Of a stretch of 64,000 bases of DNA, positions 7,350 through 15,514 are shown piece after piece. Every line of letters begins with the position of its first letter. Within the stretch, counting starts at the first letter, position 1. This DNA comes from Psychroserpens sp. (GTDB lineage: Bacteria; Bacteroidota; Bacteroidia; Flavobacteriales; Flavobacteriaceae), in NCBI GenBank assembly GCA_017643165.1, contig JAEPNY010000004.1:62001-126000 (forward strand). Direction: 5' to 3'. Position numbers and translations under genes: made by a program. Below the pieces are notes generated by a model, which had not been told where the DNA came from, searched no databases, and saw only the letters and a list, made by a program, of their open reading frames with translations.

Positions 7350-9125
7350 TTAGTTAATAGCGTCTCCGCGTAACATTCGGAATCGCTTTCTGGATTCAAT
7401 AAAGTAGATGCTGTCTTCGTGATTGAATAATATCTTTTCGTAAAGCTCTTTTGCTTTTTCAGGTTGCGACAATTGGTATTGGTAAAGATCGGCTAAAAAA
7501 TAAAGTGCGTCATCTGCAAGAATGTCATTTCTATAGTTCGCTATTATATACTGATAACATGCTTCAGCCTTTTCTAGTTGTTTCGTTTTTTCAAATAGCT
7601 TGGCCTGCATAAATAAAGCCTGATCTTCTATACTTTCGCCCTTATGTTCTGTTAGGATCTTATCAATTAATGCGATGGCTTCATCGTTATTATTTTGAAA
7701 GGCCATAAGGTCTGCTTTAGAATATAGTTTTAACGCGGTTCTTAAAGAATCTTCATCTTTATTATCAGAAATAAGAAGCTTTAAATCTAACGCATCATTA
7801 GCAATGAGCTGTGAGGTTGATGATTTCAGAATTTTTAATTGGGATTCAGCCCAATCGAAATCGCCTTTGTAGTAACTTGTTTTTGCAACTTTGAATCGTG
7901 CTTCCTGCGAAATCGTACTGTTTTTTAAGTTGACCTGTATTTGAGAATAGTATATCAAGGCTTCATTGAATCGTTCTTGAAATACTAATATATCACCCAA
8001 TTTAAGTTTAACAGTTGCCTCTTGAAATGGTGAAAGATTCAATTTGAGACTTTTTTTAAGAAATGTACTTGCGATTTTGGGTTGTTGCTTATTAAAAGCC
8101 AGAAAATTCCCGTAGGCGATCTGCAAAGCAATGGTTTGCTCATAAGTCCCATATTGATCAAACAAGTCGTTGAATTTTTGGTCTATGACATCCAAGTCAC
8201 TTTTGTTTGAAGTTGCAATTTCTATTTCAAGAAGGTATTGATGTGCGGTTAAACGCGTGTCAATATCTTGGGAATTTTCGAGAATATAGTTAAAAATCGA
8301 ATTGGACACCTCATAGTCTTCTTCATTGATTGTAGTCATGGCCAGATCAATTATCCGGCTTAAGCTTTCTTGAGTTCGTCTGTAAAGTGCTTTCTCTTGA
8401 GTGAATGCTTTATTATATTCTTTTTGTTGAATGTATAGCCAACTTAAAAAATCATACCAGTAAGGATCTGGTTGTGACTGAATTTTTTTAAGTAACAGTT
8501 TTCTCAGGATTAAGTTATTTTCATTCTCCTTATTTTCAGAAATGAAATCACTGAAAGCCCGTTTGGCATTACTCAAAAAACTAGGCTTTTCGCTTACATA
8601 ATCTAAATAATTGGAAAATAAGAGTTCAATATTTCCAAGCTCACCATAGATTCTTGCCATCTGAATATTGAAATTCATCTTTGGATTGGCTTCCATCGCT
8701 AATTCATAGGCTTCGAGCGCTTCTTCTAATAGTGAATGGTCTTGAAATTTTTTGGCAATTGTGTAAGCAGATGTAGGTTTTAAAGGAATTTCATCAAGCG
8801 CCTGTCTGTAATAACTATTGGCTTGATTAAGACTATCTTTGAGTTGATAGTTGTATCCTAGTTCTACAAGAAAGGCAGGAAATTTGAAAATTTTCATGCT
8901 TTCACGTAGCGTTGCTTCAGCATCATCGTAACGTTCTAATTGCTGCAATGTTCCAACGATCTTATACACCAGTTTGCTACTGCGCTTCGTTTCATAGAGC
9001 TTTTGATAACTAATAAGCGCCTTTTCAAACTCTCCGCGTTTAAAGTACTCATCAGCTAGATCCTCGCTTTGAGCGAAAATCATACCGCTAAAAAGAAAAA
9101 TAAATGAGACGACTAAGGATCGCAT
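7350..9125 (-). CDS. Periplasmic tetratricopeptide-repeat protein
   Basis: A 591-residue protein with an N-terminal signal peptide (residues 1-18, ending FAQS) and tetratricopeptide-like helical repeats over nearly its whole length, such as residues 22-55, 90-120, 130-160 and the C-terminal run from about 470 onward (DEAIALIDKIL, EKAEACYQYIIAN, LADDALYFLADLY). The last part resembles the repeats of outer-membrane assembly lipoproteins, but there is no lipobox. TPR proteins act as scaffolds for protein complexes, and the partner here is unknown. It is a separate transcription unit between serS and the DUF4286 operon. Confidence 0.82.
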   Translation of the reverse strand: MRSLVVSFIFLFSGMIFAQSEDLADEYFKRGEFEKALISYQKLYETKRSSKLVYKIVGTLQQLERYDDAEATLRESMKIFKFPAFLVELGYNYQLKDSLNQANSYYRQALDEIPLKPTSAYTIAKKFQDHSLLEEALEAYELAMEANPKMNFNIQMARIYGELGNIELLFSNYLDYVSEKPSFLSNAKRAFSDFISENKENENNLILRKLLLKKIQSQPDPYWYDFLSWLYIQQKEYNKAFTQEKALYRRTQESLSRIIDLAMTTINEEDYEVSNSIFNYILENSQDIDTRLTAHQYLLEIEIATSNKSDLDVIDQKFNDLFDQYGTYEQTIALQIAYGNFLAFNKQQPKIASTFLKKSLKLNLSPFQEATVKLKLGDILVFQERFNEALIYYSQIQVNLKNSTISQEARFKVAKTSYYKGDFDWAESQLKILKSSTSQLIANDALDLKLLISDNKDEDSLRTALKLYSKADLMAFQNNNDEAIALIDKILTEHKGESIEDQALFMQAKLFEKTKQLEKAEACYQYIIANYRNDILADDALYFLADLYQYQLSQPEKAKELYEKILFNHEDSIYFIESRKRFRMLRGDAIN

Positions 9126-9211
9126 GGATTATTGTTTTGTGTAAATATAACAAATGCAAGTACTGGATATTGTGAATGTTTTTATAATTATTGGGACAAA
9201 TGACCAAAAAA

Positions 9212-9237
9212 AATGCCTAAACGTGAGTTTAGGCATT
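9212..9237 (-). terminator. Terminator of the small 9332-9400 gene
   Basis: A perfect 11-bp stem (AATGCCTAAAC at 9212-9222 with its complement at 9227-9237) and a GTGA-position loop are followed on the minus strand by eight T. The nearest upstream reading frame is the 22-codon one at 9332-9400, about 95 bases before it. Confidence 0.8.
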
Positions 9238-9331
9238 ACCAACCAAAATAAATGTGCTATTAATCTATTTTTACAAATGATTCAGTTATTCTGCTGTGGC
9301 TTTATTTTAATGTTGTGAGATCTTTGGGGAT

Positions 9332-9400
9332 CTATAGAAAGACTTTACTGGCCATGACTATTAAGGTCACGAGTAACACAAGGCGTTTGATATTTTTCAT
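9332..9400 (-). CDS. Tiny hydrophobic peptide, 22 residues
   Basis: An ATG at 9400 opens a 22-residue frame ending at TAG: a basic start (MKNIKR) followed by a hydrophobic run (LVLLVTLIVMA) and SKVFL. It looks like a short membrane peptide or a bare signal-peptide-like segment. It sits between the serS terminator and its own strong terminator, so a short transcript of about 200 bases is clearly punctuated here. Whether the peptide or the RNA itself is the product cannot be decided from one sequence. I found no convincing promoter; TAATTTAG about 45 bases upstream is the best -7 candidate. Confidence 0.4.
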   Translation of the reverse strand: MKNIKRLVLLVTLIVMASKVFL

Positions 9401-9470
9401 AATTAAGTAGGTTAGTTCTTAAATGCCTTACTAACTTCTAAATTATTATGAGAAAAACAAAGGAAATTTG

Positions 9471-9512
9471 AAAAAAATCGTTGAACAACGTCTTTTTTTA
9501 GCATTTCAACGA
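9471..9512 (-). terminator. Likely serS terminator
   Basis: TCGTTGAA (9478-9485) pairs with TTCAACGA (9505-9512) in an 8-bp stem with a long loop that contains a smaller CGTTG/CAACG hairpin. On the minus strand the stem is followed by seven T. It starts 28 bases after the serS stop. Confidence 0.55.
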
Positions 9513-9539
9513 CAAAAAAGAGTAAAATTCCTACAAAAA

Positions 9540-10808
9540 CTAGATTTTATCGAATCCTGTGTATGGAATCAATACCTCCGGAATTTGAATGCCATCTTCT
9601 GTTTGATAATTTTCTAAAATACCAGCCAAAACGCGAGGCAATGCCAAAGAACTTCCATTTAATGTATGGCAAAGTTGTGTTTTTCCATCACTATTTTTAA
9701 ATCGGAGTTTTAATCGGTTGGCTTGAAACGTCTCGAAATTCGATACACTAGAGATTTCTAACCAACGTTCTTGAGCTGTAGAATACACTTCGAAATCGTA
9801 AGTGAGCGCAGAAGCAAAGGTCACATCACCACCGCATAGTTTCAAAATTCTATATGGGAGTTTTAATTCTTCAAGAATACCCTTAACGTGATCGATCATA
9901 CCCTCAAATGCATTATAAGAGTTTTCGGGATGTTCTACGCGTATAATTTCAACTTTGTCAAATTGATGTAATCGATTAAGACCTCGTACATGAGCACCAT
10001 AACTACCAGCTTCTCTTCTGAAACATGGCGTATATCCTGTTATACTAATAGGAAGTTCACTTTCACTCAATAGATCTCCTCTAAAAAGATTTGTACCAGG
10101 AACTTCTGCTGTTGGAATCAAATATAAATTATCGGCGCCAATGTGATACATCTGACCTTCTTTATCAGGTAATTGTCCGGTGCCAAAGCCAGAAGCTTCA
10201 TTAACTAAATGTGGCAATTGGTATTCGGTATATCCAGCTTCAATATTCTTATCTAAAAAATATGCAATTAGAGCCCGCTGTAATCTTGCGCCTTTACCTT
10301 TATAGACAGGAAAACCAGCGCCTGTGATCTTATTGCCCAATTCAAAGTCAATAATGTCATACTTTTTAGCCAATTCCCAGTGTGGAAGCGCATTCGCATG
10401 TAATTTTGGAACGTCTCCTTCACGATGGATCTCTTCATTATCCGACTCAGTCGTTCCAAATGGCACAGATTCATGAGGGACATTCGGTATTTTATACAGG
10501 AGTTCGTCTAGTTCAGCAGCCTTAGCATTTAAAGATTCATTTAACTGCTTAGAATCTTCTTTCAATTGCGTTGTTTTTGCCTTTAAGGTGTTGGCTTCTT
10601 CTGCACGTCCAGTTTTAAATAAATTCCCGATCTCTTTAGAAAGAGCATTCGATTCTGCTAAAGTGTTATCAAGTTGAGTTTGCAGTTTTCTTCGGTCTTC
10701 ATCCAAGGTGATGACGTCCTCAATCATTTGTGATGCATCAATGTTTCGTATTGATAATCGTTTAATGACGTCGTCTTTATTTTCTCTTATATAAGCAACT
10801 TGCAACAT
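9540..10808 (-). CDS. serS: Seryl-tRNA synthetase
   Basis: A 422-residue class II aminoacyl-tRNA synthetase that charges tRNA-Ser. Residues 1 to about 110 form the long antiparallel coiled-coil arm that contacts the tRNA. The catalytic domain follows: the serine-binding TAEVP motif, motif 2 with FRREAGSYG, and motif 3 with LNGSSLALPRVLAGILENYQ near residues 383-402. Length is normal for bacteria. It is transcribed alone: a -7 box lies at 10864-10871, a perfect 18-bp palindrome sits in its leader, and a terminator follows. Confidence 0.97.
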   Translation of the reverse strand: MLQVAYIRENKDDVIKRLSIRNIDASQMIEDVITLDEDRRKLQTQLDNTLAESNALSKEIGNLFKTGRAEEANTLKAKTTQLKEDSKQLNESLNAKAAELDELLYKIPNVPHESVPFGTTESDNEEIHREGDVPKLHANALPHWELAKKYDIIDFELGNKITGAGFPVYKGKGARLQRALIAYFLDKNIEAGYTEYQLPHLVNEASGFGTGQLPDKEGQMYHIGADNLYLIPTAEVPGTNLFRGDLLSESELPISITGYTPCFRREAGSYGAHVRGLNRLHQFDKVEIIRVEHPENSYNAFEGMIDHVKGILEELKLPYRILKLCGGDVTFASALTYDFEVYSTAQERWLEISSVSNFETFQANRLKLRFKNSDGKTQLCHTLNGSSLALPRVLAGILENYQTEDGIQIPEVLIPYTGFDKI

Positions 10809-10833
10809 AATAGTGCGATTTAGTAAGTCATTT

Positions 10834-10851
10834 AGAGAATGTACATTCTCT
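10834..10851. promoter_or_regulatory. Perfect 18-bp palindrome in the serS leader
   Basis: AGAGAATGTACATTCTCT is a perfect palindrome located between the -7 box of serS (10864-10871) and its ATG at 10808, close to the expected transcription start. It could be an operator for a dimeric regulator or form a hairpin at the 5' end of the message. No specific T-box feature is seen. Confidence 0.45.
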
Positions 10852-10863
10852 CATTTCAAACGG

Positions 10864-10871
10864 CAAATTTA
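10864..10871 (-). promoter_or_regulatory. -7 box of the serS promoter
   Basis: TAAATTTG on the minus strand matches TAnnTTTG perfectly, 55 bases before the serS start codon. No good TTTG is present at the -33 distance. Confidence 0.5.
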
Positions 10872-10888
10872 CGGAATTGTCAGATATT

Positions 10889-12202
10889 TTACTCGGCATT
10901 TGACGGTAAAATCCAATGGTGATGTTTAAAATGATACCATTCTTCATTTGCGATATCTACCTCAGGATCAATAAAGCGTTTTCTTCGTTTCCCATTAACG
11001 CTTAAATACGATCTTACATAAACTTTAATTCCAATGCCTTGTTTGGCAAATTCTGACTTTAAATGTTGTGCGAATTGCCACATAAAATCGGGCTTTGTAC
11101 TCACTTGACGTATTTGCTTTGGTGAAAGATAATCTGCTAGTTTAATAGGTATTACAGCGTTGTTGTCTGAGTTAACCACATTGAAGGTTGTATTTGCGTT
11201 TCTAGTTCTAAGCATCATACGCCAAGATAAACGGTGTCCTTCTTCCGTCCACAAAACATCATCTCCAAAGGCGTGATGTCGAAGCGGCAATCCCACTTGA
11301 ATAATAAAATAGATAATGTATAACGCTGCGAAAACGGTTCCGTACTTTGGTACTCGCACTGCGTTATCTTTATAAAATGGTTTCTTTTTAAGAAACAGTT
11401 TTTGAATCGTTTTAGGTTCAAAGAAAAATACTGCGAAAGCCAATGATAAATAAGGGAAAATACCAACTTGAAAAATGATGGAATTAAACATATGAAATAT
11501 GATCGACGCAATAAATGCTAGTTTCCGCGTGCGTTTCCAAAGTAATAGTGGGATAACAAGACCATCGAATAGAATCCCTCCGTAAGCAACAAAATAATGA
11601 ACTGCTTTATGTTGTAGAAGATCACCAACCACATAATAGTGTTGTTTGGCCTTCATTAATAATTCGGGCACTGTCAAATCTATCCAATCGGGATACATTT
11701 TCGCAATAGAGGCGTAAGAGTATAGAATGAACAACTGAATAAAGAAAAATAAACGACACCAATTCGGCATCGATAGGCGTTTTAGTTGTGGATTCAGTTT
11801 TACATCTAATGAAGCATATCTGTGAGCTGGCATAACAACCATGACAGCACTAAGGATCATTAAAAAGTAGTAATGATTATTGTAAGACGATTTCTGCATG
11901 AAGTAAGTTCCAGCCCAAAGCAAAGTGAAACTTAACATGCTCAAACGATATTTATAACCTACCATAATCATTAGACCAAAGATGCCCATGACCGCATAAT
12001 ACCCATACATCCATTGTCCAGGTAATGGTTGTAGCCATTCAAACCCAATAAAATTAAAGGTGAATTTCGGATCAATCATCGTTCTCTTGATCCATCCAGT
12101 TGCAATAGCCCCAAAACTTTCAAAGAAAATTAATGCGCCTAGGAACATTCTGAAAACAACAAGCGAACTGTTGTCAATATGCTTAAATAAGATTCTATTC
12201 AT
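10889..12202 (-). CDS. HTTM-domain membrane protein (vitamin K-dependent carboxylase-like)
   Basis: A 437-residue membrane protein with an HTTM domain over about residues 1-290: several transmembrane helices beginning FRMFLGALIFFESFG and including the conserved YASIAKMYPDWIDLTVPELL and IIFHMFNSIIFQVGIFPYLS. The C-terminal 130 residues are soluble and basic. HTTM relatives include vitamin K-dependent gamma-glutamyl carboxylase and bacterial proteins of unknown substrate. The start overlaps the end of ribF by 8 bases, so the two are translated in a coupled way, though no functional link to flavin synthesis is evident. Confidence 0.8.
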   Translation of the reverse strand: MNRILFKHIDNSSLVVFRMFLGALIFFESFGAIATGWIKRTMIDPKFTFNFIGFEWLQPLPGQWMYGYYAVMGIFGLMIMVGYKYRLSMLSFTLLWAGTYFMQKSSYNNHYYFLMILSAVMVVMPAHRYASLDVKLNPQLKRLSMPNWCRLFFFIQLFILYSYASIAKMYPDWIDLTVPELLMKAKQHYYVVGDLLQHKAVHYFVAYGGILFDGLVIPLLLWKRTRKLAFIASIIFHMFNSIIFQVGIFPYLSLAFAVFFFEPKTIQKLFLKKKPFYKDNAVRVPKYGTVFAALYIIYFIIQVGLPLRHHAFGDDVLWTEEGHRLSWRMMLRTRNANTTFNVVNSDNNAVIPIKLADYLSPKQIRQVSTKPDFMWQFAQHLKSEFAKQGIGIKVYVRSYLSVNGKRRKRFIDPEVDIANEEWYHFKHHHWILPSNAE

Positions 12203-13127
12203 ATCTAGTTCGGATAAAATGAATCGCGTTCTCTTGGTCTTTTTTTAATTGAGATTGCAGTGCTTCAACAGAGCTAAATTTATGCTCATCGCGTAAACGG
12301 TGAAGTATATCAATTTGCAATAGTTTACCATATAAATTACCTTCAAAATTAAAGAAGTACACTTCTATGGACTGTTTTTTTTCATCAAATGTTGGATTTG
12401 TTCCAATATTCATCATTCCATAATAGACTTCACCATCCCATTTAGAAGCGACGACGTATACACCATTTTTTGGAATGAGCTTATACGAGCTTTCCACCGA
12501 TATATTTGCGGTTGGGAACTGTATCGTTTTTCCCACACCTTTACCTTTAATGACAGTCCCAGTTATAAAATACGAGTATCCTAAATAGGCATTTGTGGTT
12601 TCGATATCACCATCTACAAGCGCTTGTCTTATTTTAGTTGAACTTACAGCGACATCTTGAATATCCTGAGCAGAAATCTCGTCTATCTGAAAATCATATT
12701 TTTTTCCGAAAGCTCTCATGTCTTCAATATTGGCACTCCGATTCTTTCCAAAATGATGATCATAACCAATGATAATATGCTGAGCATTGAGTTCATCAAC
12801 TAATATGTTTTTTACATACGCTTCGGCTGATAGATTTGCAAAAGCTTTGGTAAATGGTTTGATTATGATCTCGTCAACACCATATTGCGTTAATAGCATT
12901 TGACGCTCGTCAATAGAGTGGAGTAGCTTTAAATTGTAATCTGGTTGAAGAACCATTCTTGGATGAGGAAAAAACGTCAACACGATCGATTTTAAGCCGT
13001 TTTCTTTTCCAGTTTCAACTAGCCTATTGATAATTTTCTGATGTCCAATATGAACACCGTCAAAAGTGCCAATAGTAATTATCGAAGGCTCAGTGCGTTC
13101 AGGTTTCTTTTCCAATTTCGATATCAA
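12195..13127 (-). CDS. ribF: Bifunctional riboflavin kinase / FAD synthetase
   Basis: A 310-residue enzyme that phosphorylates riboflavin to FMN and adenylates FMN to FAD. The nucleotidyltransferase domain (about residues 15-180) carries TIGTFDGVHIGHQ (residues 18-30), with the HIGH-type motif, and YDHHFGK. The riboflavin kinase domain (about 183-308) starts with YFITGTVIKGKGVGKTIQFP and includes the G-x-N-P-T-F segment (GTNPTFDE). Length and order are normal. It leads a two-gene unit with the HTTM protein. The upstream region at 13128-13356 is shared with the divergent metalloprotease gene. Confidence 0.95.
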   Translation of the reverse strand: MISKLEKKPERTEPSIITIGTFDGVHIGHQKIINRLVETGKENGLKSIVLTFFPHPRMVLQPDYNLKLLHSIDERQMLLTQYGVDEIIIKPFTKAFANLSAEAYVKNILVDELNAQHIIIGYDHHFGKNRSANIEDMRAFGKKYDFQIDEISAQDIQDVAVSSTKIRQALVDGDIETTNAYLGYSYFITGTVIKGKGVGKTIQFPTANISVESSYKLIPKNGVYVVASKWDGEVYYGMMNIGTNPTFDEKKQSIEVYFFNFEGNLYGKLLQIDILHRLRDEHKFSSVEALQSQLKKDQENAIHFIRTRYE

Positions 13128-13304
13128 TATTTGAAATTTTTGATAAAAATAAGGATTAACCTTAGATGAATTTAAAAAGTTAGCATAATGTTTTTAACGT
13201 GCATGTGCAGGATTCATATCGTAAATTATCTATGAAATTTGCCGCATTACGTTAAAATCATAATATTCTGTTAAAAAAAAAGCTGTAAAATCATTGATTT
13301 TCAT

Positions 13305-13312
13305 TAGATTTA
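13305..13312 (+). promoter_or_regulatory. Possible -7 box of the M43-type protease gene
   Basis: TAGATTTA lies 44 bases before the ATG at 13357, one mismatch from TAnnTTTG, with CTG (13283-13285) 19 bases upstream at the -33 position. The match is weak. Confidence 0.3.
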
Positions 13313-13356
13313 CGCACTAATTTTTATAATCTTTCAATTTATTAATCCCGATATTT

Positions 13357-15399
13357 ATGAAACGAAACTTTACTTTTAAAACGATTTTTGCTGCACTAAT
13401 GCTTTTGTGTGCTGTCAATACCTATGCACAAGATAGGACTTGTGGTATGGTTGAGCATATGGAAGAAATGATGCAGAACCCTGAATTTGCTCATCAGTAC
13501 GAGGAAAGTCAGAAGAGATTCAAAGCTGAAGTTGCAAGAAGACTAAGTGGTGAATTTCAAGCACGTGGAGGAAATATTCAGATTCCTGTAGCCGTGCACT
13601 TTCCTGGAGCGAACGAAGCAGACAGAGCTTGCTTGGAAGCTTTAGCTCAAAACCAAATAGATATATTAAATGCTGATTATACAGCTTCGAATGCGGATAT
13701 CAATCAATGGACTGCGGCAAGTGCCTTCTATCCAGGTTTAAATCCTGGTGTGGCCAATATTTCTTTTTGTTTAGCGGTGGCTAATCACCCAGTTGGTCTT
13801 GATCCAGAATTATTAGAAGGTAATCCATGTGTAACTATTGGATATAACTTTGGTGGCGGTAATAATGCAGATGCAAACTGGGCAGGATATATGAATTTTG
13901 TGGTGCGTGATATTGGTCCTGGTCTATTAGGATTCTCACCACTAGGAGGGAGTATTTCAGCTGGTCAAGCGGTAACAATGAATTTAGGAGCTTTTGGTTC
14001 TGGAGCTGGTTGTCCAGGTTCAGGAATTGTTCCTGGTGCACCGTTTAATTTAGGTCGTACTGTAACGCATGAGTTAGGTCACTTTTATAACTTAAACCAC
14101 CCTTGGGGACCTGGTGCACCAACATGTGCACAGGATGACGGAATTGCAGATACACCAGAAACTGGACAAGAAACCTATAACTGTCCTAATGCTGGAACAC
14201 AACCAGGTTGTAATGCAGGAGAGTTTGTATTACATATGAATTACATGGATTATGTTAATGATGCATGTATGTATATGTTTACCCCTAACCAAATGACTGT
14301 TGTTGATGCGTGGGTAGCAAGTATTGCTCCAGATTTCAAGCCTAATGTTTGTACACCTCCTGCGCCAGGATTTAATATGGTCGCAACAAATAATGAGGTA
14401 TCAACATGTCCGACGGTAGATACGCAAGCAGTATTTAATTTTAACTACAATACAATTTTAGGATTTAGTGAGACTACGACATTTTCTGCCTCTGGCGTGC
14501 CAGCAGGTGCTACAGTAAACTTTAGTCCAACATCGTTAAGCACAGATGGTTCGTTTACTATGACTATAGGTAATATTGGCGCAACAATGGAAGGCGAGTA
14601 TACGATCACAGTTACTGGAACGTCAGCGTCTGTTACTGAAACAGTAGATGTGTTGTTAAAAAATACATGTACTCAAATAGAGTGTAACACATATGCTTCG
14701 GCTCAGAACTTAAATCTTGCGATTGTAGATGGATCAGGTGGAACACCTGGACAACCTTTCGCTACGAACGTAATTACTGTGCCAGATTTAGGGTCACCAA
14801 TCGAAAGTATTACTGTTAATGTGGATGTGACACATACTTATATCTCTGATTTACTTGTAAGAATCATCCATCCAGATGGTGCTACGTTTGTAGACGTTTG
14901 GAGTGGTAACTGCGGAAGTAATGCCAATTTTGATGTGACATTTGATGACATGGCTGCAGCGATTGCTTGTGGAAGCCCAACAAATGGAACATATGCACCT
15001 GCTAACCCATTAACAGCATTTAATGGATTGGATACGGCCGGAGATTGGACCATTTTACTTGCAGATTTCTTTGCACAAGACACTGGAAACTTGAATGATT
15101 GGTCAATTACAATTTGTACAGAACAACCGCTAAGCGTTGATGAATTTGGTGCAGATGAATTCGCTATTTTCCCTAATCCAAACCAAGGTGAATTTACAAT
15201 CAAAATGACTTCAGGTTCGAACGAAGATATTAAGGTGAATGTATATGATATCCGCGGAAGAAGTATCTTTAATTCACGATACACTAATACCGGTCAATTT
15301 AGTGAAGTCGTCAGTTTAAATAATGTTCAATCTGGAATGTATCTTGTTACTGTAAGTGATGGTGACAAGCGAACAACCAAGAAGATAATAGTAGAATAA
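13357..15399 (+). CDS. Secreted M43-type zinc metalloprotease with P domain and T9SS tail
   Basis: A 680-residue extracellular protease. A signal peptide (1-24, ending NTYAQ) is followed by a pappalysin-like catalytic domain. The zinc motif HELGHFYNLNH is at residues 238-248 and the Met-turn is at about residue 296 (MNYMDYVND). Then come an Ig-like module (about 350-440), a proprotein-convertase P domain (about 450-588), and a type A T9SS sorting tail (about 595-680, beginning FAIFPNPNQGEF and ending KKIIVE). It should be exported by Sec, moved through T9SS and anchored or released at the surface, where it degrades protein. Its last three modules match those of the next gene. Confidence 0.9.
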   Translation: MKRNFTFKTIFAALMLLCAVNTYAQDRTCGMVEHMEEMMQNPEFAHQYEESQKRFKAEVARRLSGEFQARGGNIQIPVAVHFPGANEADRACLEALAQNQIDILNADYTASNADINQWTAASAFYPGLNPGVANISFCLAVANHPVGLDPELLEGNPCVTIGYNFGGGNNADANWAGYMNFVVRDIGPGLLGFSPLGGSISAGQAVTMNLGAFGSGAGCPGSGIVPGAPFNLGRTVTHELGHFYNLNHPWGPGAPTCAQDDGIADTPETGQETYNCPNAGTQPGCNAGEFVLHMNYMDYVNDACMYMFTPNQMTVVDAWVASIAPDFKPNVCTPPAPGFNMVATNNEVSTCPTVDTQAVFNFNYNTILGFSETTTFSASGVPAGATVNFSPTSLSTDGSFTMTIGNIGATMEGEYTITVTGTSASVTETVDVLLKNTCTQIECNTYASAQNLNLAIVDGSGGTPGQPFATNVITVPDLGSPIESITVNVDVTHTYISDLLVRIIHPDGATFVDVWSGNCGSNANFDVTFDDMAAAIACGSPTNGTYAPANPLTAFNGLDTAGDWTILLADFFAQDTGNLNDWSITICTEQPLSVDEFGADEFAIFPNPNQGEFTIKMTSGSNEDIKVNVYDIRGRSIFNSRYTNTGQFSEVVSLNNVQSGMYLVTVSDGDKRTTKKIIVE

Positions 15400-15420
15400 T
15401 ACAAATTACTGATACTAAAA

Positions 15421-15450
15421 GAGAGGTGGAAACACCTCTCTTTTTTTTTT
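15421..15450 (+). terminator. Terminator of the first metalloprotease gene
   Basis: GAGAGGTG (15421-15428) and CACCTCTC (15433-15440) form an 8-bp stem with a GAAA tetraloop, followed by ten T, 21 bases after the stop codon. Confidence 0.92.
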
Positions 15451-15471
15451 CAGTTATGTAAGTTATATTTG
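15441..15471 (+). promoter_or_regulatory. Promoter of the second metalloprotease gene
   Basis: The -7 box TATATTTG (15464-15471) is a perfect match to TAnnTTTG. At exactly 19 bases upstream lies TTTT (15441-15444), which is the T-tract of the preceding terminator. The start codon at 15515 is 44 bases downstream. Confidence 0.65.
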
Positions 15472-15514
15472 CAACAACGACTAAACCTATATTTTAACCA
15501 TTAACCCAATTACT

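Noticed and set aside
14838-15284. Minus-strand 148-codon reading frame
   Set aside because: It is the complementary frame of the P domain and T9SS tail of the 13357 protease gene; its sequence shows no domain of its own.
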